Assembly (NCBI GenBank): GCA_900129675.1
Contig: FSRD01000001.1
Location: 6,127,501-6,191,500 of the forward strand
Length of the DNA: 64,000 bases
Reading direction: 5' to 3'
Source: Bradyrhizobium erythrophlei
GTDB lineage: Bacteria; Pseudomonadota; Alphaproteobacteria; Rhizobiales; Xanthobacteraceae
Shown here: one piece after another, positions 56,664-64,000 of the stretch
Layout: each line of letters opens with the position of its first letter
Numbering within the stretch: the stretch's first letter is position 1
Notes under the pieces: model-generated
What the model saw: only the letters and a program-made list of their open reading frames with translations
Told to the model about the DNA's origin: nothing
Database searches by the model: none
Program-made: the position numbers and the translations under genes

Positions 56664-57854
56664 CTAAGCGGTCATCTCGACGGCCAGCGCGATCCCCTGG
56701 CCACCGCCGATGCACATCGTGACGACACCCCTCTTGAGGCCGTCTCGACGCATCGAATGGAGAAGACGGGTCGTTAGCACAGCACCTGTCGCACCGATCG
56801 GATGGCCATGTGCGATGGCGCCACCCTCAACATTCACGATGTCCGGCGGCAGCCCGAGCTCCCGGAAGACAGCAAGCGCGATTGCGGCGAATGCCTCGTT
56901 GATTTCGACGCGCTCGACGTCACCGGTACTCCAGCCGGCGCGCGCAAGCGCCTGCCTGACCGCTGGAATCGGACCAAGGCCGAACAGACCCGGCTCGACC
57001 GCAGCGATGCCATACGCCACGAGCCGCGCGACTGGTGTGAGTCCATGGCTGCCTGCCCACGTCTCACTCGCTAGCACCATCGCCGCTGCGGCCGTGTTCA
57101 GCCCTGGGGCATTGCCCGCGGTGATGGTCCCGCTATCGCGGAAGACCGGCTTCAGCTTACTCAACGCCTCGAGCGTCGCGTCCGGCCGGTTGTGCTCGTC
57201 CACCATGAACGTCGTCGTACCCTTGCGGCCAGGAACCTCAACGGGCACGATTTCGTCAGCAAAATTTCCGGCGGCCTGCGCAGCGGAGAAGCGCTGATGC
57301 GAGCGCAGCGCCCATTCGTCCTGGGCGGCGCGACCGATTTGAAACTTCGTTACCAGATCCTCTGTATGCCAACCCGAGTGTGCATCCGAAAAGGCATCGT
57401 TGAGCCCGTCGCGCAGCACGCTGTCGTAGAGAGCCCCATCGCCCAAACGATGACCCCACCGGCCGCGCGCGACCAGGTAGGGGGCTGCGTCCATGTTCTC
57501 CATCCCGCCCGCGACGGCCGTATCCACCGAACCCATCAGGATTTCCTGCGCGGCCGAAACGATCGCTTGCGCACCCGAGCCACAGACCCGATTTACGGTC
57601 ATGGCAGGGACTTGGACGGGCAGCCCCGCGTGGATCGCCGCTTGCCGTCCGGGATTCATCTTGTTACCGGCTTGCACTGCATTTCCCATGACAACCGTGC
57701 CGATCTCATCTGGCCTGAGGCCAGACCGTCGAAGCGCTGCCCCGATGGCGACCGCACCAAGATCGACGGCTGGAACATCCTTCAACGTGCCGCCGAATGT
57801 TCCGACGGCTGTGCGAACCGGTTCTGCGATCACGACTGAGTGCTTCGATGTCAT
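56664..57854 (-). CDS. Thiolase (acetyl-CoA acetyltransferase family)
   Basis: A 396-residue thiolase that condenses or cleaves acyl-CoA units. The nucleophile is Cys91 in VNRVCGSGAQAI, with His351 in GGAIAHGHPIGATG and Cys381 in VTMCIGGGQG. The N-terminal RTAVGTFGGTLKDV and MGNAVQAG are typical of biosynthetic thiolases. Oddities: ITAGNAPGLNTAAAAMV replaces the usual TAGNASGINDGAA, and HSGWHTEDLV replaces the usual MGxTAE stretch, so substrate preference may differ. The start has GAGGTGA about six bases upstream. No phaB-like or other beta-oxidation gene is adjacent. Confidence 0.92.
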   Translation of the reverse strand: MTSKHSVVIAEPVRTAVGTFGGTLKDVPAVDLGAVAIGAALRRSGLRPDEIGTVVMGNAVQAGNKMNPGRQAAIHAGLPVQVPAMTVNRVCGSGAQAIVSAAQEILMGSVDTAVAGGMENMDAAPYLVARGRWGHRLGDGALYDSVLRDGLNDAFSDAHSGWHTEDLVTKFQIGRAAQDEWALRSHQRFSAAQAAGNFADEIVPVEVPGRKGTTTFMVDEHNRPDATLEALSKLKPVFRDSGTITAGNAPGLNTAAAAMVLASETWAGSHGLTPVARLVAYGIAAVEPGLFGLGPIPAVRQALARAGWSTGDVERVEINEAFAAIALAVFRELGLPPDIVNVEGGAIAHGHPIGATGAVLTTRLLHSMRRDGLKRGVVTMCIGGGQGIALAVEMTA

Positions 57855-58142
57855 GGGATCACCTCTTCGAAGAAAAGCGGAATGTGGAGCGAAAGATTAA
57901 GCAAGGCACAGCGTCGCGGCAGGGCGCGTTGCGCCATAACGGTTATTCCTGTGTGGCATGTGCTGCTCGCTAACGCGGCCCGACACCTATCACACGAAAA
58001 GTTGTAGACGCCTTTGGTCCTTGCTCATTCCTTCCGGGCAATAACACTTATCGCTGCGGCAGAGGTATCTTGAGCGAATGGCGCGGGATATCGAAACGGC
58101 CTATGATGCCGCCCCCAGCCGACATTCGTCCATGCGTGTGGT

Positions 58143-58865
58143 GTGAGAAGGTCTATGGCTCTCATGGTCACAAGCGCAGCCGGCGCGAACGGTGCAGGCT
58201 TCGGAAAACTTCTCGCCTTCACCGACGACGGCAAGCCGATTGGCGTTTTCGGCGACGATCCGCGCATCGTCGATCCGCGTGGGCTTGGGGTCGACCGTGT
58301 CGACCGGGCGCTCTTTGTCAACAGCGGATCCAATCGGATTCTCGCGCTCGGCCGCAACGGACAGGTTGTGCGCGCGAGTAAAGCCATAGACGGATTGAAT
58401 CTGGGCGGCGGCAACTTTGGACCAGATGGCCATTATCATGTCGGCTTGCGCAACGAGCGCACCATCATGGCGTTTGCGCGCCAGCTCAACAGCGCATGCG
58501 AATATGCCCCGCCGCCGCTACTATTCTGGCATTCGAGTCCAATCGCCGGATGCTGCCGTCATGGAAGGTGAGGACCCGGAGCTCAGCCCGCTCGATCTTG
58601 CGATCGCGCAAACGGCAACATCGTCGTCAGCAGCGAGCATCCGTTCGGTGCTGCGAATGCCGCGGACGGGCATCTCGTTCGGATACTTGTTCCAAATGAT
58701 CGTGTCCGATTTCAGAAGCCGCGGGGCCTGCGCTTTGGGCCGTATGACCGGCTTTATTGCGTGGCTCAAGACGAGGTTGTTGCCTTTGATTTCCAGACTG
58801 GTGATTGTCTCGGTCCGATCGTCACGCTGCGTGGTCTGAATGGCCAGGCCTTGATCTTCTTTTCA
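58143..58865 (+). pseudogene. NHL-repeat beta-propeller protein, frameshifted
   Basis: First part: FGKLLAFTDDGKPIGVFGDD, PRIVDPRGLGVDRVDRALFV and SGSNRILALGRNGQVV, repeats of an NHL/SMP-30-like propeller. The frame is lost near 58490. Later pieces appear in other frames: GEDPELSPLDLAIA, then NGNIVVSSEHPFGAAN, KPRGLRFGPYDRLYCVAQDE and GLNGQALIFF. At least two frame changes, and probably an internal loss. The last frame runs straight on into the hydrolase reading frame behind it. Family role unclear; often sugar-acid or lactone chemistry, or binding. Confidence 0.75.
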
Positions 58866-58895
58866 GGAGGTGAATCGTTCACAAGGAGAAGCGCG

Positions 58896-59823
58896 ATGAA
58901 GGTCGATTCAGGAAAGTCGCCCCAGCCGCCCCGGCACTTTGTCCAGGAGGAATGGCCGTACGAAGCAAGATTTAAGCGCGTCAACGGCTGGCGTATGCAT
59001 TACATTGATGAGGGAGCATGCAATCCCGTCGTTCTCTTACACGGCAATCCCGCTTGGGGATTCCTGTATCGGAAATTCGTGAAGCCGCTGACGCTGCAGG
59101 CCGGCGCGTGATTGTTCCTGACATGATCGGCTTTGGTCTGTCCGAGAAGCCCGTCCGCAAACAGGCGCACAGCCTCGACGGCCACGTCGCAAATCTGACG
59201 AGCTTGCTGCGGCAGCTCGACGTCCGCAATGCAACCATGGTTTGTCACGATTGGGGCGGCCCGACCGGTCTTGGTTTTGCGCTCTCCAATCCTGAGCGCA
59301 TACGTGCTCTCGTGATTATGAGTACCTGGGCCTGGCCGCTGCCTCCGGCTGAATTCCACAAGCGTATATTTCCCCGGCGCATGATGCACGCGCCCGTCGT
59401 GGGTCCGTACCTCCTTGGCCGACACAATGCTCTTGCCGGTCGCGGAATGGACCTGTCGGTCGTCGACAGGAAGAAATTCCGAGACGAAGCCCAGATCGTC
59501 TATGAGAGCGTGTCGCCCGATCCCGGTACGCGTCTTCTCACATGGACCTGGCCGCGCTGGATTCCGCTGGATGAGACCGTACGCGGGCTCCAGCGATTCG
59601 AGTGGCTTGAGCGTGAGCTCGCAAAATCGAAATTCCCGACTGGGGACGGGAGGACGAGGCCTTCGACCACAAGACATTCGCGACGCGGTTCAAAGAGCTA
59701 ATGCCCCACGCGGATGGCCCCGAACTGGTCACCGGCCGGCACTTTCTCCAGGAAGATTCCGGCGCGGAGATCGTGGAGAAGATCAATCGGTTCCTCGACC
59801 GCATCGATTGGAGGCGGCCATGA
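58896..59823 (+). pseudogene. Haloalkane dehalogenase-like alpha/beta hydrolase, frameshifted
   Basis: Starts MKVDSGKSPQPPRHFVQEEW with AAGGAG upstream, and reads MHYIDEGACNPVVLLHGNPA before a frame change near 59105. It continues VIVPDMIGFGLSEKP, CHDWGGPTGLGFALSN with the Asp nucleophile, TWAWPLPPAEFHKRIFPRRM, and is lost again near 59640 (FPTGDGRTRP). The end EDEAFDHKTFATRFKELMP and RHFLQEDSGAEIVEKINRFL with the catalytic His is in a third frame. The stop overlaps the start of the next gene (ATGA). All catalytic residues are still encoded, so the lesions are recent or are read errors. Confidence 0.82.
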
Positions 59824-60225
59824 CGCAGATTGAAATCATCAATAACCCCAGGCTTGACGGAAAGAGAAAGGCGCCCGTGCTTGCGGAAGATCGCGTCGGC
59901 CACTACCCGGAATTTCGGGAATTCTTCATTCGGCGCTTCGCGCTCGATACCAATGGCCTGTCTACGCCCGGCTATGTCCGCGCACCCTCGGGAATGATTT
60001 ATTCGCTCGTGTTCGTTGGTCGAAGCGGAGAGCCTTTTCCCGACGGACTCGAAGTCTATGCGCTCATCGGTGCGCTTGAGCCCTTGAAGCGAAGAAGACG
60101 TCGACATCGATCTCTGGGCGCTCCTGAGGTGGTTGATCCATGGCATTGGAGGCGAATGGAGGGTCGAGGAGCTCGATGCAACCGGCCGCTTGTATCAGCT
60201 CCCGTTTCTGTCCCGACAGGGCTAA
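59820..60225 (+). pseudogene. Unrecognised conserved-looking protein, frameshifted
   Basis: Starts MTQIEIINNPRLDGKRKAPV and reads VGHYPEFREFFIRRFALDTN, MIYSLVFVGRSGEPFPDGLE and YALIGALEPL. At about 60085 the frame shifts; the continuation EEDVDIDLWALLRWLIHGIG, GEWRVEELDATGRLYQLPFL reaches a TAA at 60223. Codon use on both sides of the shift is that of a real gene. The start overlaps the hydrolase stop by four bases, so the two formed an operon. I do not recognise the family. Confidence 0.6.
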
Positions 60226-60243
60226 CCGGCCAGGGCTGCTCAC

Positions 60244-60477
60244 TTATCCCTTTCCCTGGAAGATGCAGCGCAAGAAGACCTCCAGATGCGGCGCGGCGAG
60301 CATCATGAGGGTTGCGAAGGCGCTGCCTGTCACGGCGTACGTATAGAGCACATCGGCAACGGTCAGGTTGAGCGTCCGGACCGCCCCGGCGACACGGGTT
60401 TTTGGGTGCGGCCCGTTGCGGACAGCGGATGACGCGGCCTGAGTGCGCTCGGTGTAAAATTGTCCGTAGAGGGTCAT
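60244..60477 (-). CDS. Small protein with one membrane segment
   Basis: A 77-residue protein starting MTLYGQFYTERTQAASSAVR. It has one hydrophobic stretch near residues 38-62 (DVLYTYAVTGSAFATLMMLA) and the end EVFLRCIFQGKG. The ribosome site GGAG is about eight bases upstream. It stands convergent to the frameshifted genes on the left and divergent from the LysR gene on the right. No family is recognised. Confidence 0.55.
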   Translation of the reverse strand: MTLYGQFYTERTQAASSAVRNGPHPKTRVAGAVRTLNLTVADVLYTYAVTGSAFATLMMLAAPHLEVFLRCIFQGKG

Positions 60478-60591
60478 TGTTAGTCTCCGTCCTTTCCAAG
60501 CACCCGCGCGGGTCGCGAGAAGACATGGCCAATTTTCCGCAGCCGTGGCAGATAGGACGGGGCAATAGCGCTCATTCCCAGGGAGAATAGG

Positions 60592-61463
60592 ATGGATCGC
60601 CTGGCTTCGATGGAGACGTTCATTCGCGTGGTCGAGACAGGATCCTTCTCGGGCGCGGCGCGGCAGCTTCGCGTCGGCCAACCCGCGGTTTCAAAAACGG
60701 TCGCCCAGCTGGAAAACTATCTCGGCGTCAAGCTGTTGACGCGCTCGACGAGGGGATTTACGCCGACCGAAGCAGGGCTCGGCTATTTCGAGCGCGCCAA
60801 GCGCGCGATCGAGGAAGCCGACAAGGCGGAGTTGGCTGCTCGCGGGGCCGGCTCCGGGCTGAAGGGACGCTGCGCCTTTGCGCGGCCGTGACCTTTGCCC
60901 GGATTCACCTCATTCCTCTGTTGCCGCAGTTCCTCACGCAACATCCTCTGGAGGTCGTGCTCGACGACCGCCAAATCGATCTGGTGCAAGAGGGTATCGA
61001 TGTAGCGCTCCGCATGGGAAAGTTGTTGGACTCGGCGCTGACGGTACGCCGAATCGCACGATGCAAGCGGCTCGTGCTGGGGACACCAGCCTACTTCGAT
61101 CGCGCCGGCACGCCGCAGACGCCAGCCGAACTGAGCAGGCATCAGGCCGTCGTTTATCTTCAGGCAGAAGGCAGCATTTGGTCGTTCCGGCGCGACAGTT
61201 CTGAGGCGGCTGTCACCGTGCAAAGCAGATTGCGCGTGACCGCAGCCGAAGGCGTGAGAGCCGCGGTGCTCGCCCATGTAAGCTTGACCATTGCGTCGGA
61301 GTGGATGTTCACCCCGGAGCTGCGATCTGGAGCCGTGCGCGCAGTGCTGGCGGAGTGGAGCCTTCCGCCGCTCGACCTGTGGGCGGTTTTTCCGACCGGG
61401 CGCGCGGCGACGGCGAAGGCGCGAGCCTTCGTGGATTTCTTCGAACGAAGCTTTAACCCGTGA
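60592..61463 (+). pseudogene. LysR-family regulator split by one frameshift
   Basis: The first part holds the LysR HTH: MDRLASMETFIRVVETGSFS, GAARQLRVGQPAVSKTVAQL and RSTRGFTPTEAG. At about 60870 a single base change sends it to a stop (60889). The rest, in another frame from 60888, is a complete effector domain: FARIHLIPLLPQFLTQHPLE, VLDDRQIDLVQEGIDVALRM and VRAAVLAHVSLTIASEWMF. Stop and GTG overlap (GTGA). Its position beside the MFS exporter and hydrolase remnants suggests it once controlled them. Confidence 0.85.
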
Positions 61464-61565
61464 CCACAACTTGCCCAAAGCCAGGTAGCGCATCCATCAG
61501 CAAGTGACAAAGGCGGCGGGCCGGCACGCCTCATCGTCGACGTCTTAAACGTTCGCATCGTGAGG

Positions 61566-62798
61566 CTACGCATGGGCTCGAATCTGGTCCATCAGAAAGA
61601 AAGCAAGCGCCAGCATCGGGAGCGCAAATCCGATCCACGAAGCGAGACTCCAGCCGCCGAGCGCATAAGCTAGCCCACCCAGCGTCGAACCGACCGCGCC
61701 GCCGGCGAAGAAGGCCGACATGTACAGTCCATTTAGCCGGCTACGATATTCGGCGCCTAGCACAAAGATCGCACGCTGGCCGAGCGTAAGATTGGCCGTC
61801 ATCCCAGAATCCAACAGGATCGCTGCCGCGATCAGAAGCGGGATTCCCAGGGAAGATCCTGCGGCGGCGAAGCGCGTGATCAAAATCGCGACCGCAACAC
61901 AGAAAATGGCGAAGGCTGTGGCGGGCTCGGTCCATCCTCTGTCCGCGGCGCGCCCAGCGAGCGGCGCCGCGATTGCGCCGGCCCCGCCAACCAGCGCGAA
62001 GAGCGCCACCCCACCCTGTGACATGTGGAACGCAGACCCCGTGAGCAGGAGCGGCACGGTCGTCCAAAACAAGCTAAACGCCCCAAACAGACAGGCCTGG
62101 TAGAGTGCCCGCCGCTGAAGGATGGGCGTCGTGAGCGCCAGCCGGCCCATTGACTTCAGGAGCGCGAGATAGGAGATCGTCACCGCTGGCTCTCGCTTCG
62201 GCAGCGCCAAGGCCAACGCGAGCGCCAAGGCGAACATGCTTCCGCTCGAGACGTAAAACACCGCATGCCACGACACGAGCTGCGTCACGAAGCTCGACGC
62301 CGGCCGCGCGAGCATGATGCCAATCATCAAGCCGCTCATCACATTGCCAACTATCCGCCCTCGAACACGCTCCGGAGCCATGTGGGCCGCAAATGGAATG
62401 AGAACCTGTACAGCGACCGATCCTAGCCCGACCAGAAGCGCCGAGGTGAGATATGGCAGCGGCGCAGCTGATGTGGCGGTGGTCAAGAGCGCAACGGCCG
62501 TGACGCCAATGAGCGTAAGAACGAGCCGACGAGTCTCCATCAGATCGCCGAGTGGAACGATAAAGAACAGACCAATCCCAAACCCTGCTTGCGTGAAAGC
62601 GACGATCAGGCCCGTCGCCGAGGAAGAAAGGCCAAGAGAGCCTGCGATCAATTCGGCGACTGGCTGTGAATAGTAGACGTTCGCCGCAAGCAGCCCGGAT
62701 GCGGTCGCGAACAGCATCGTCATCCAGGATGATATCTCATGTGGGTCAGGATTGTCGGCAAGCGTAGGTTTTATCGATGCGATGGCGTTGTTCGTCAC
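61566..62798 (-). CDS. MFS transporter, probable exporter
   Basis: A 410-residue major facilitator with about 12 membrane segments. Seen: YYSQPVAELIAGSLGL, the loop signature FFIVPLGDLMETRRLVL between segments 2 and 3, QVLIPFAAHMAPERVRGRIV and MSGLMIGIMLARPASSFV (motif C-like, typical of exporters), and LAGRAADRGWTEPA. It starts at a GTG with GAAGAG upstream. Related to drug or sugar efflux proteins of the YnfM/AraJ type. It is convergent with the broken LysR gene. The substrate is unknown. Confidence 0.9.
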   Translation of the reverse strand: MTNNAIASIKPTLADNPDPHEISSWMTMLFATASGLLAANVYYSQPVAELIAGSLGLSSSATGLIVAFTQAGFGIGLFFIVPLGDLMETRRLVLTLIGVTAVALLTTATSAAPLPYLTSALLVGLGSVAVQVLIPFAAHMAPERVRGRIVGNVMSGLMIGIMLARPASSFVTQLVSWHAVFYVSSGSMFALALALALALPKREPAVTISYLALLKSMGRLALTTPILQRRALYQACLFGAFSLFWTTVPLLLTGSAFHMSQGGVALFALVGGAGAIAAPLAGRAADRGWTEPATAFAIFCVAVAILITRFAAAGSSLGIPLLIAAAILLDSGMTANLTLGQRAIFVLGAEYRSRLNGLYMSAFFAGGAVGSTLGGLAYALGGWSLASWIGFALPMLALAFFLMDQIRAHA

Positions 62799-63097
62799 GT
62801 CACTCTTCCCTTTTTATCACTCGGACCCTTCCGAGCGACGGGCTTCCGCTTCGAGATTGGCGGACGAAGTCAGGCGATGTAGCCATCGCGCTAGAATAAG
62901 AGTTATCCTTACCAGGATGCCCCGCGCACCGGTGCGATGCGACCCGGAAGGCTAATGCGTGTGAGCTCATCGCACGCTTGATGAGACGAACAAGCATCTC
63001 TTCGATCCCTGCTGGCATTCAGCGTTTCTGCTCCATCAGTAAGGTGACACCCGAAGTGGAGTTGCTCATCCCGAGCCTCCCCGTAAGGAGCGTCGCC

Positions 63098-63370
63098 ATG
63101 TCCTCGATCTCGATCGTGAAGCGTTCAACCCGATTTGCCGCAGTCGTTGCGATTAGCGTGGTCTCCCCAGGCTTGCTTTCGGCTGCAACGGCGTCGGATC
63201 AAAACAGCCCGGCCGTTCTGACCTCGCATTTGCCTTGGCTTGCGCCGACCGGTCATCGGCAACCAACAAGAGCCGACGTCCCCCAAGAAGAGGCCCCTTC
63301 GGGCTGGGAGCGCCAGCAGATCCTCGACAGAGAGCTGGATCGCAAGCTACTCATCTGTCGAGGCTGCTGA
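63098..63370 (+). CDS. Small exported protein
   Basis: A 90-residue protein starting MSSISIVKRSTRFAAVVAIS with a likely signal peptide ending near SAATA. The mature part is polar (APTGHRQPTRADVPQEEAPS) and ends DRELDRKLLICRGC with two cysteines. TAAGGAG is seven bases before the ATG. It resembles other small Rhizobiales exported proteins in general style, but no family is recognised. Confidence 0.6.
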   Translation: MSSISIVKRSTRFAAVVAISVVSPGLLSAATASDQNSPAVLTSHLPWLAPTGHRQPTRADVPQEEAPSGWERQQILDRELDRKLLICRGC

Positions 63371-63500
63371 GCCAACGCGCCAACCGCCCTCGCCACTGTG
63401 TTGCCGTCTGCGACAACGCTGGCTCGATCGCGAGCAGCTGCAGTTGAGCGCCGCGTCGTTCAAATTCTGCGCAAGAGCACGGCCCCTTGGTTAGGGCACT

Positions 63501-63705
63501 TCACGCTTCATGTTTGGGAATGTATTTGCCCAGAACGCACTTGTTACCTTGCAGCGTCCATTCCTGATACGGACCATTAGCGGGCCACTCGGCAATGCCA
63601 ATTTGCCCCCGGCAGGCAGCCATGCTGATGCTGCTCACTGGTGGTAACGACGTTTTCCAGGCACAGCTGCCCGTTGCAGAGTATAGCGACAAGGGTAACA
63701 AGCAT
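63501..63705 (-). pseudogene. Small cysteine-containing exported protein, frameshifted
   Basis: Starts MLVTLVAILCNGQLCLENVV (a short signal-like N-terminus), followed by TTSEQ. The frame is then lost; another frame continues SISMAACRGQIGIAEWPANG and PYQEWTLQGNKCVLGKYIPK. I recall a family of short Rhizobiales proteins with this order of motifs in one frame, so one base has probably been lost or gained near 63640. A copy of the 56-bp element lies 39-94 bases upstream of the start. Confidence 0.6.
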
Positions 63706-63743
63706 GGTGACCTTTCGTTTGATGACGAATGCCCGGTTGGTGG

Positions 63744-63799
63744 GTCGCGCAATCTCCGCGGCTTTGCCAGTTCAATATTGTTAGATCATGTTAATCGTT
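63744..63799 (-). promoter_or_regulatory. Conserved 56-bp upstream element, copy D
   Basis: Matches copy A at 40 of 56 positions with no gaps, including an identical GTCGCGCAATCTC start and GTTAATCGT near the end. It lies just upstream of the small cysteine-containing gene. Confidence 0.55.
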
Positions 63800-64000
63800 G
63801 TTGCTCTGCCTCGAGTCTCAAGGCTGGCGCTTGACGATTTCTATCGACCTCCCTACATCGCTCGTTGGCGTCGGCCAAAGTAAAGATCGATCAGATCGCG
63901 AGACTTGCCTCTCGAGGTGCAGCAGCAGCGTCCGCGACCTTCCCTGCCTGTTTCGTTGGCATTGAAGTTATGGCGGTGGCGCGCTATCATGCGTCGCATG

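Noticed and set aside
60592..61463. Programmed frameshift or two-protein LysR
   Set aside because: No slippery run or downstream structure is seen at the break, and the effector half alone has no known role; a simple lesion or read error is more likely.
1..64000. tRNA or rRNA genes and phage attachment sites
   Set aside because: None could be recognised by eye; a covariance-model scan would be needed to exclude a tRNA in the longer intergenic stretches.

Overview
The window looks like an accessory, mobile-element-rich stretch of a high-GC alphaproteobacterium, most likely Bradyrhizobium or a close relative. That is inferred from the protein families (FixJ-type regulators, DUF3551 secreted proteins, 'HEVKQPI'-type histidine kinases, the acs/actP arrangement) and from the codon bias; no rRNA or tRNA gene was seen to confirm it. 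Four insertion sequences and about a dozen broken genes sit among intact ones, so the region is being actively rearranged.

Layout. 1-3058 (minus): acetate uptake and activation (DUF485 protein, actP, acs cut by the window edge). 3062-9809: a first redox/electrophile cluster with a dead ene-reductase, peroxiredoxin-like protein, PRISE-type reductase, SDR, DUF417 membrane protein, dead 3-hydroxybutyrate dehydrogenase, DCC thiol protein and a CMD/AhpD-like protein. 10092-16684: two small proteins, an RND efflux pump with its adaptor, and a dead ComB-like phosphatase. 17183-40301: a signalling island. It holds two giant proteins (kinase-like, AAA ATPase, helical repeats, GAF, PAS, histidine kinase), one of them split by an IS; a TetR repressor fused to the same GAF-PAS-kinase module; a FixJ-type regulator; a lone receiver; and a winged-helix/NB-ARC/TPR regulator. 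40617-46919: a second redox cluster with the same families as the first. 47036-49030: a two-gene IS. 49198-55553: frameshifted AraC, truncated 2-hydroxyacid dehydrogenase, Asp-nucleophile hydrolase, cupin dioxygenase, GST, CMD protein, a small Cys protein and a histidine kinase. 55752-64000: NTF2-like protein, thiolase, a run of frameshifted genes (NHL, dehalogenase-like, hypothetical, LysR), an MFS exporter and small secreted proteins.

How the parts may work together. The two redox clusters carry peroxiredoxin-like, ene-reductase, SDR, PRISE, DUF417 and CMD genes, a set suited to handling reactive electrophiles or peroxides (inference). For three of the families one cluster holds the dead copy and the other the intact one. 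The histidine kinases lie beside a FixJ-type regulator and a lone receiver, which are their likely partners. A 56-bp ungapped element occurs upstream of three minus-strand genes scattered through the window and is the best candidate for a shared control site.

The most unusual items are the TetR-GAF-PAS-histidine kinase fusion (22809-24998), the kinase-like domains that lack the usual ATP/Mg-binding residues in both giant proteins, the exact IS insertion whose removal would rebuild an 1835-residue reading frame, and the reciprocal gene decay between the two redox clusters.
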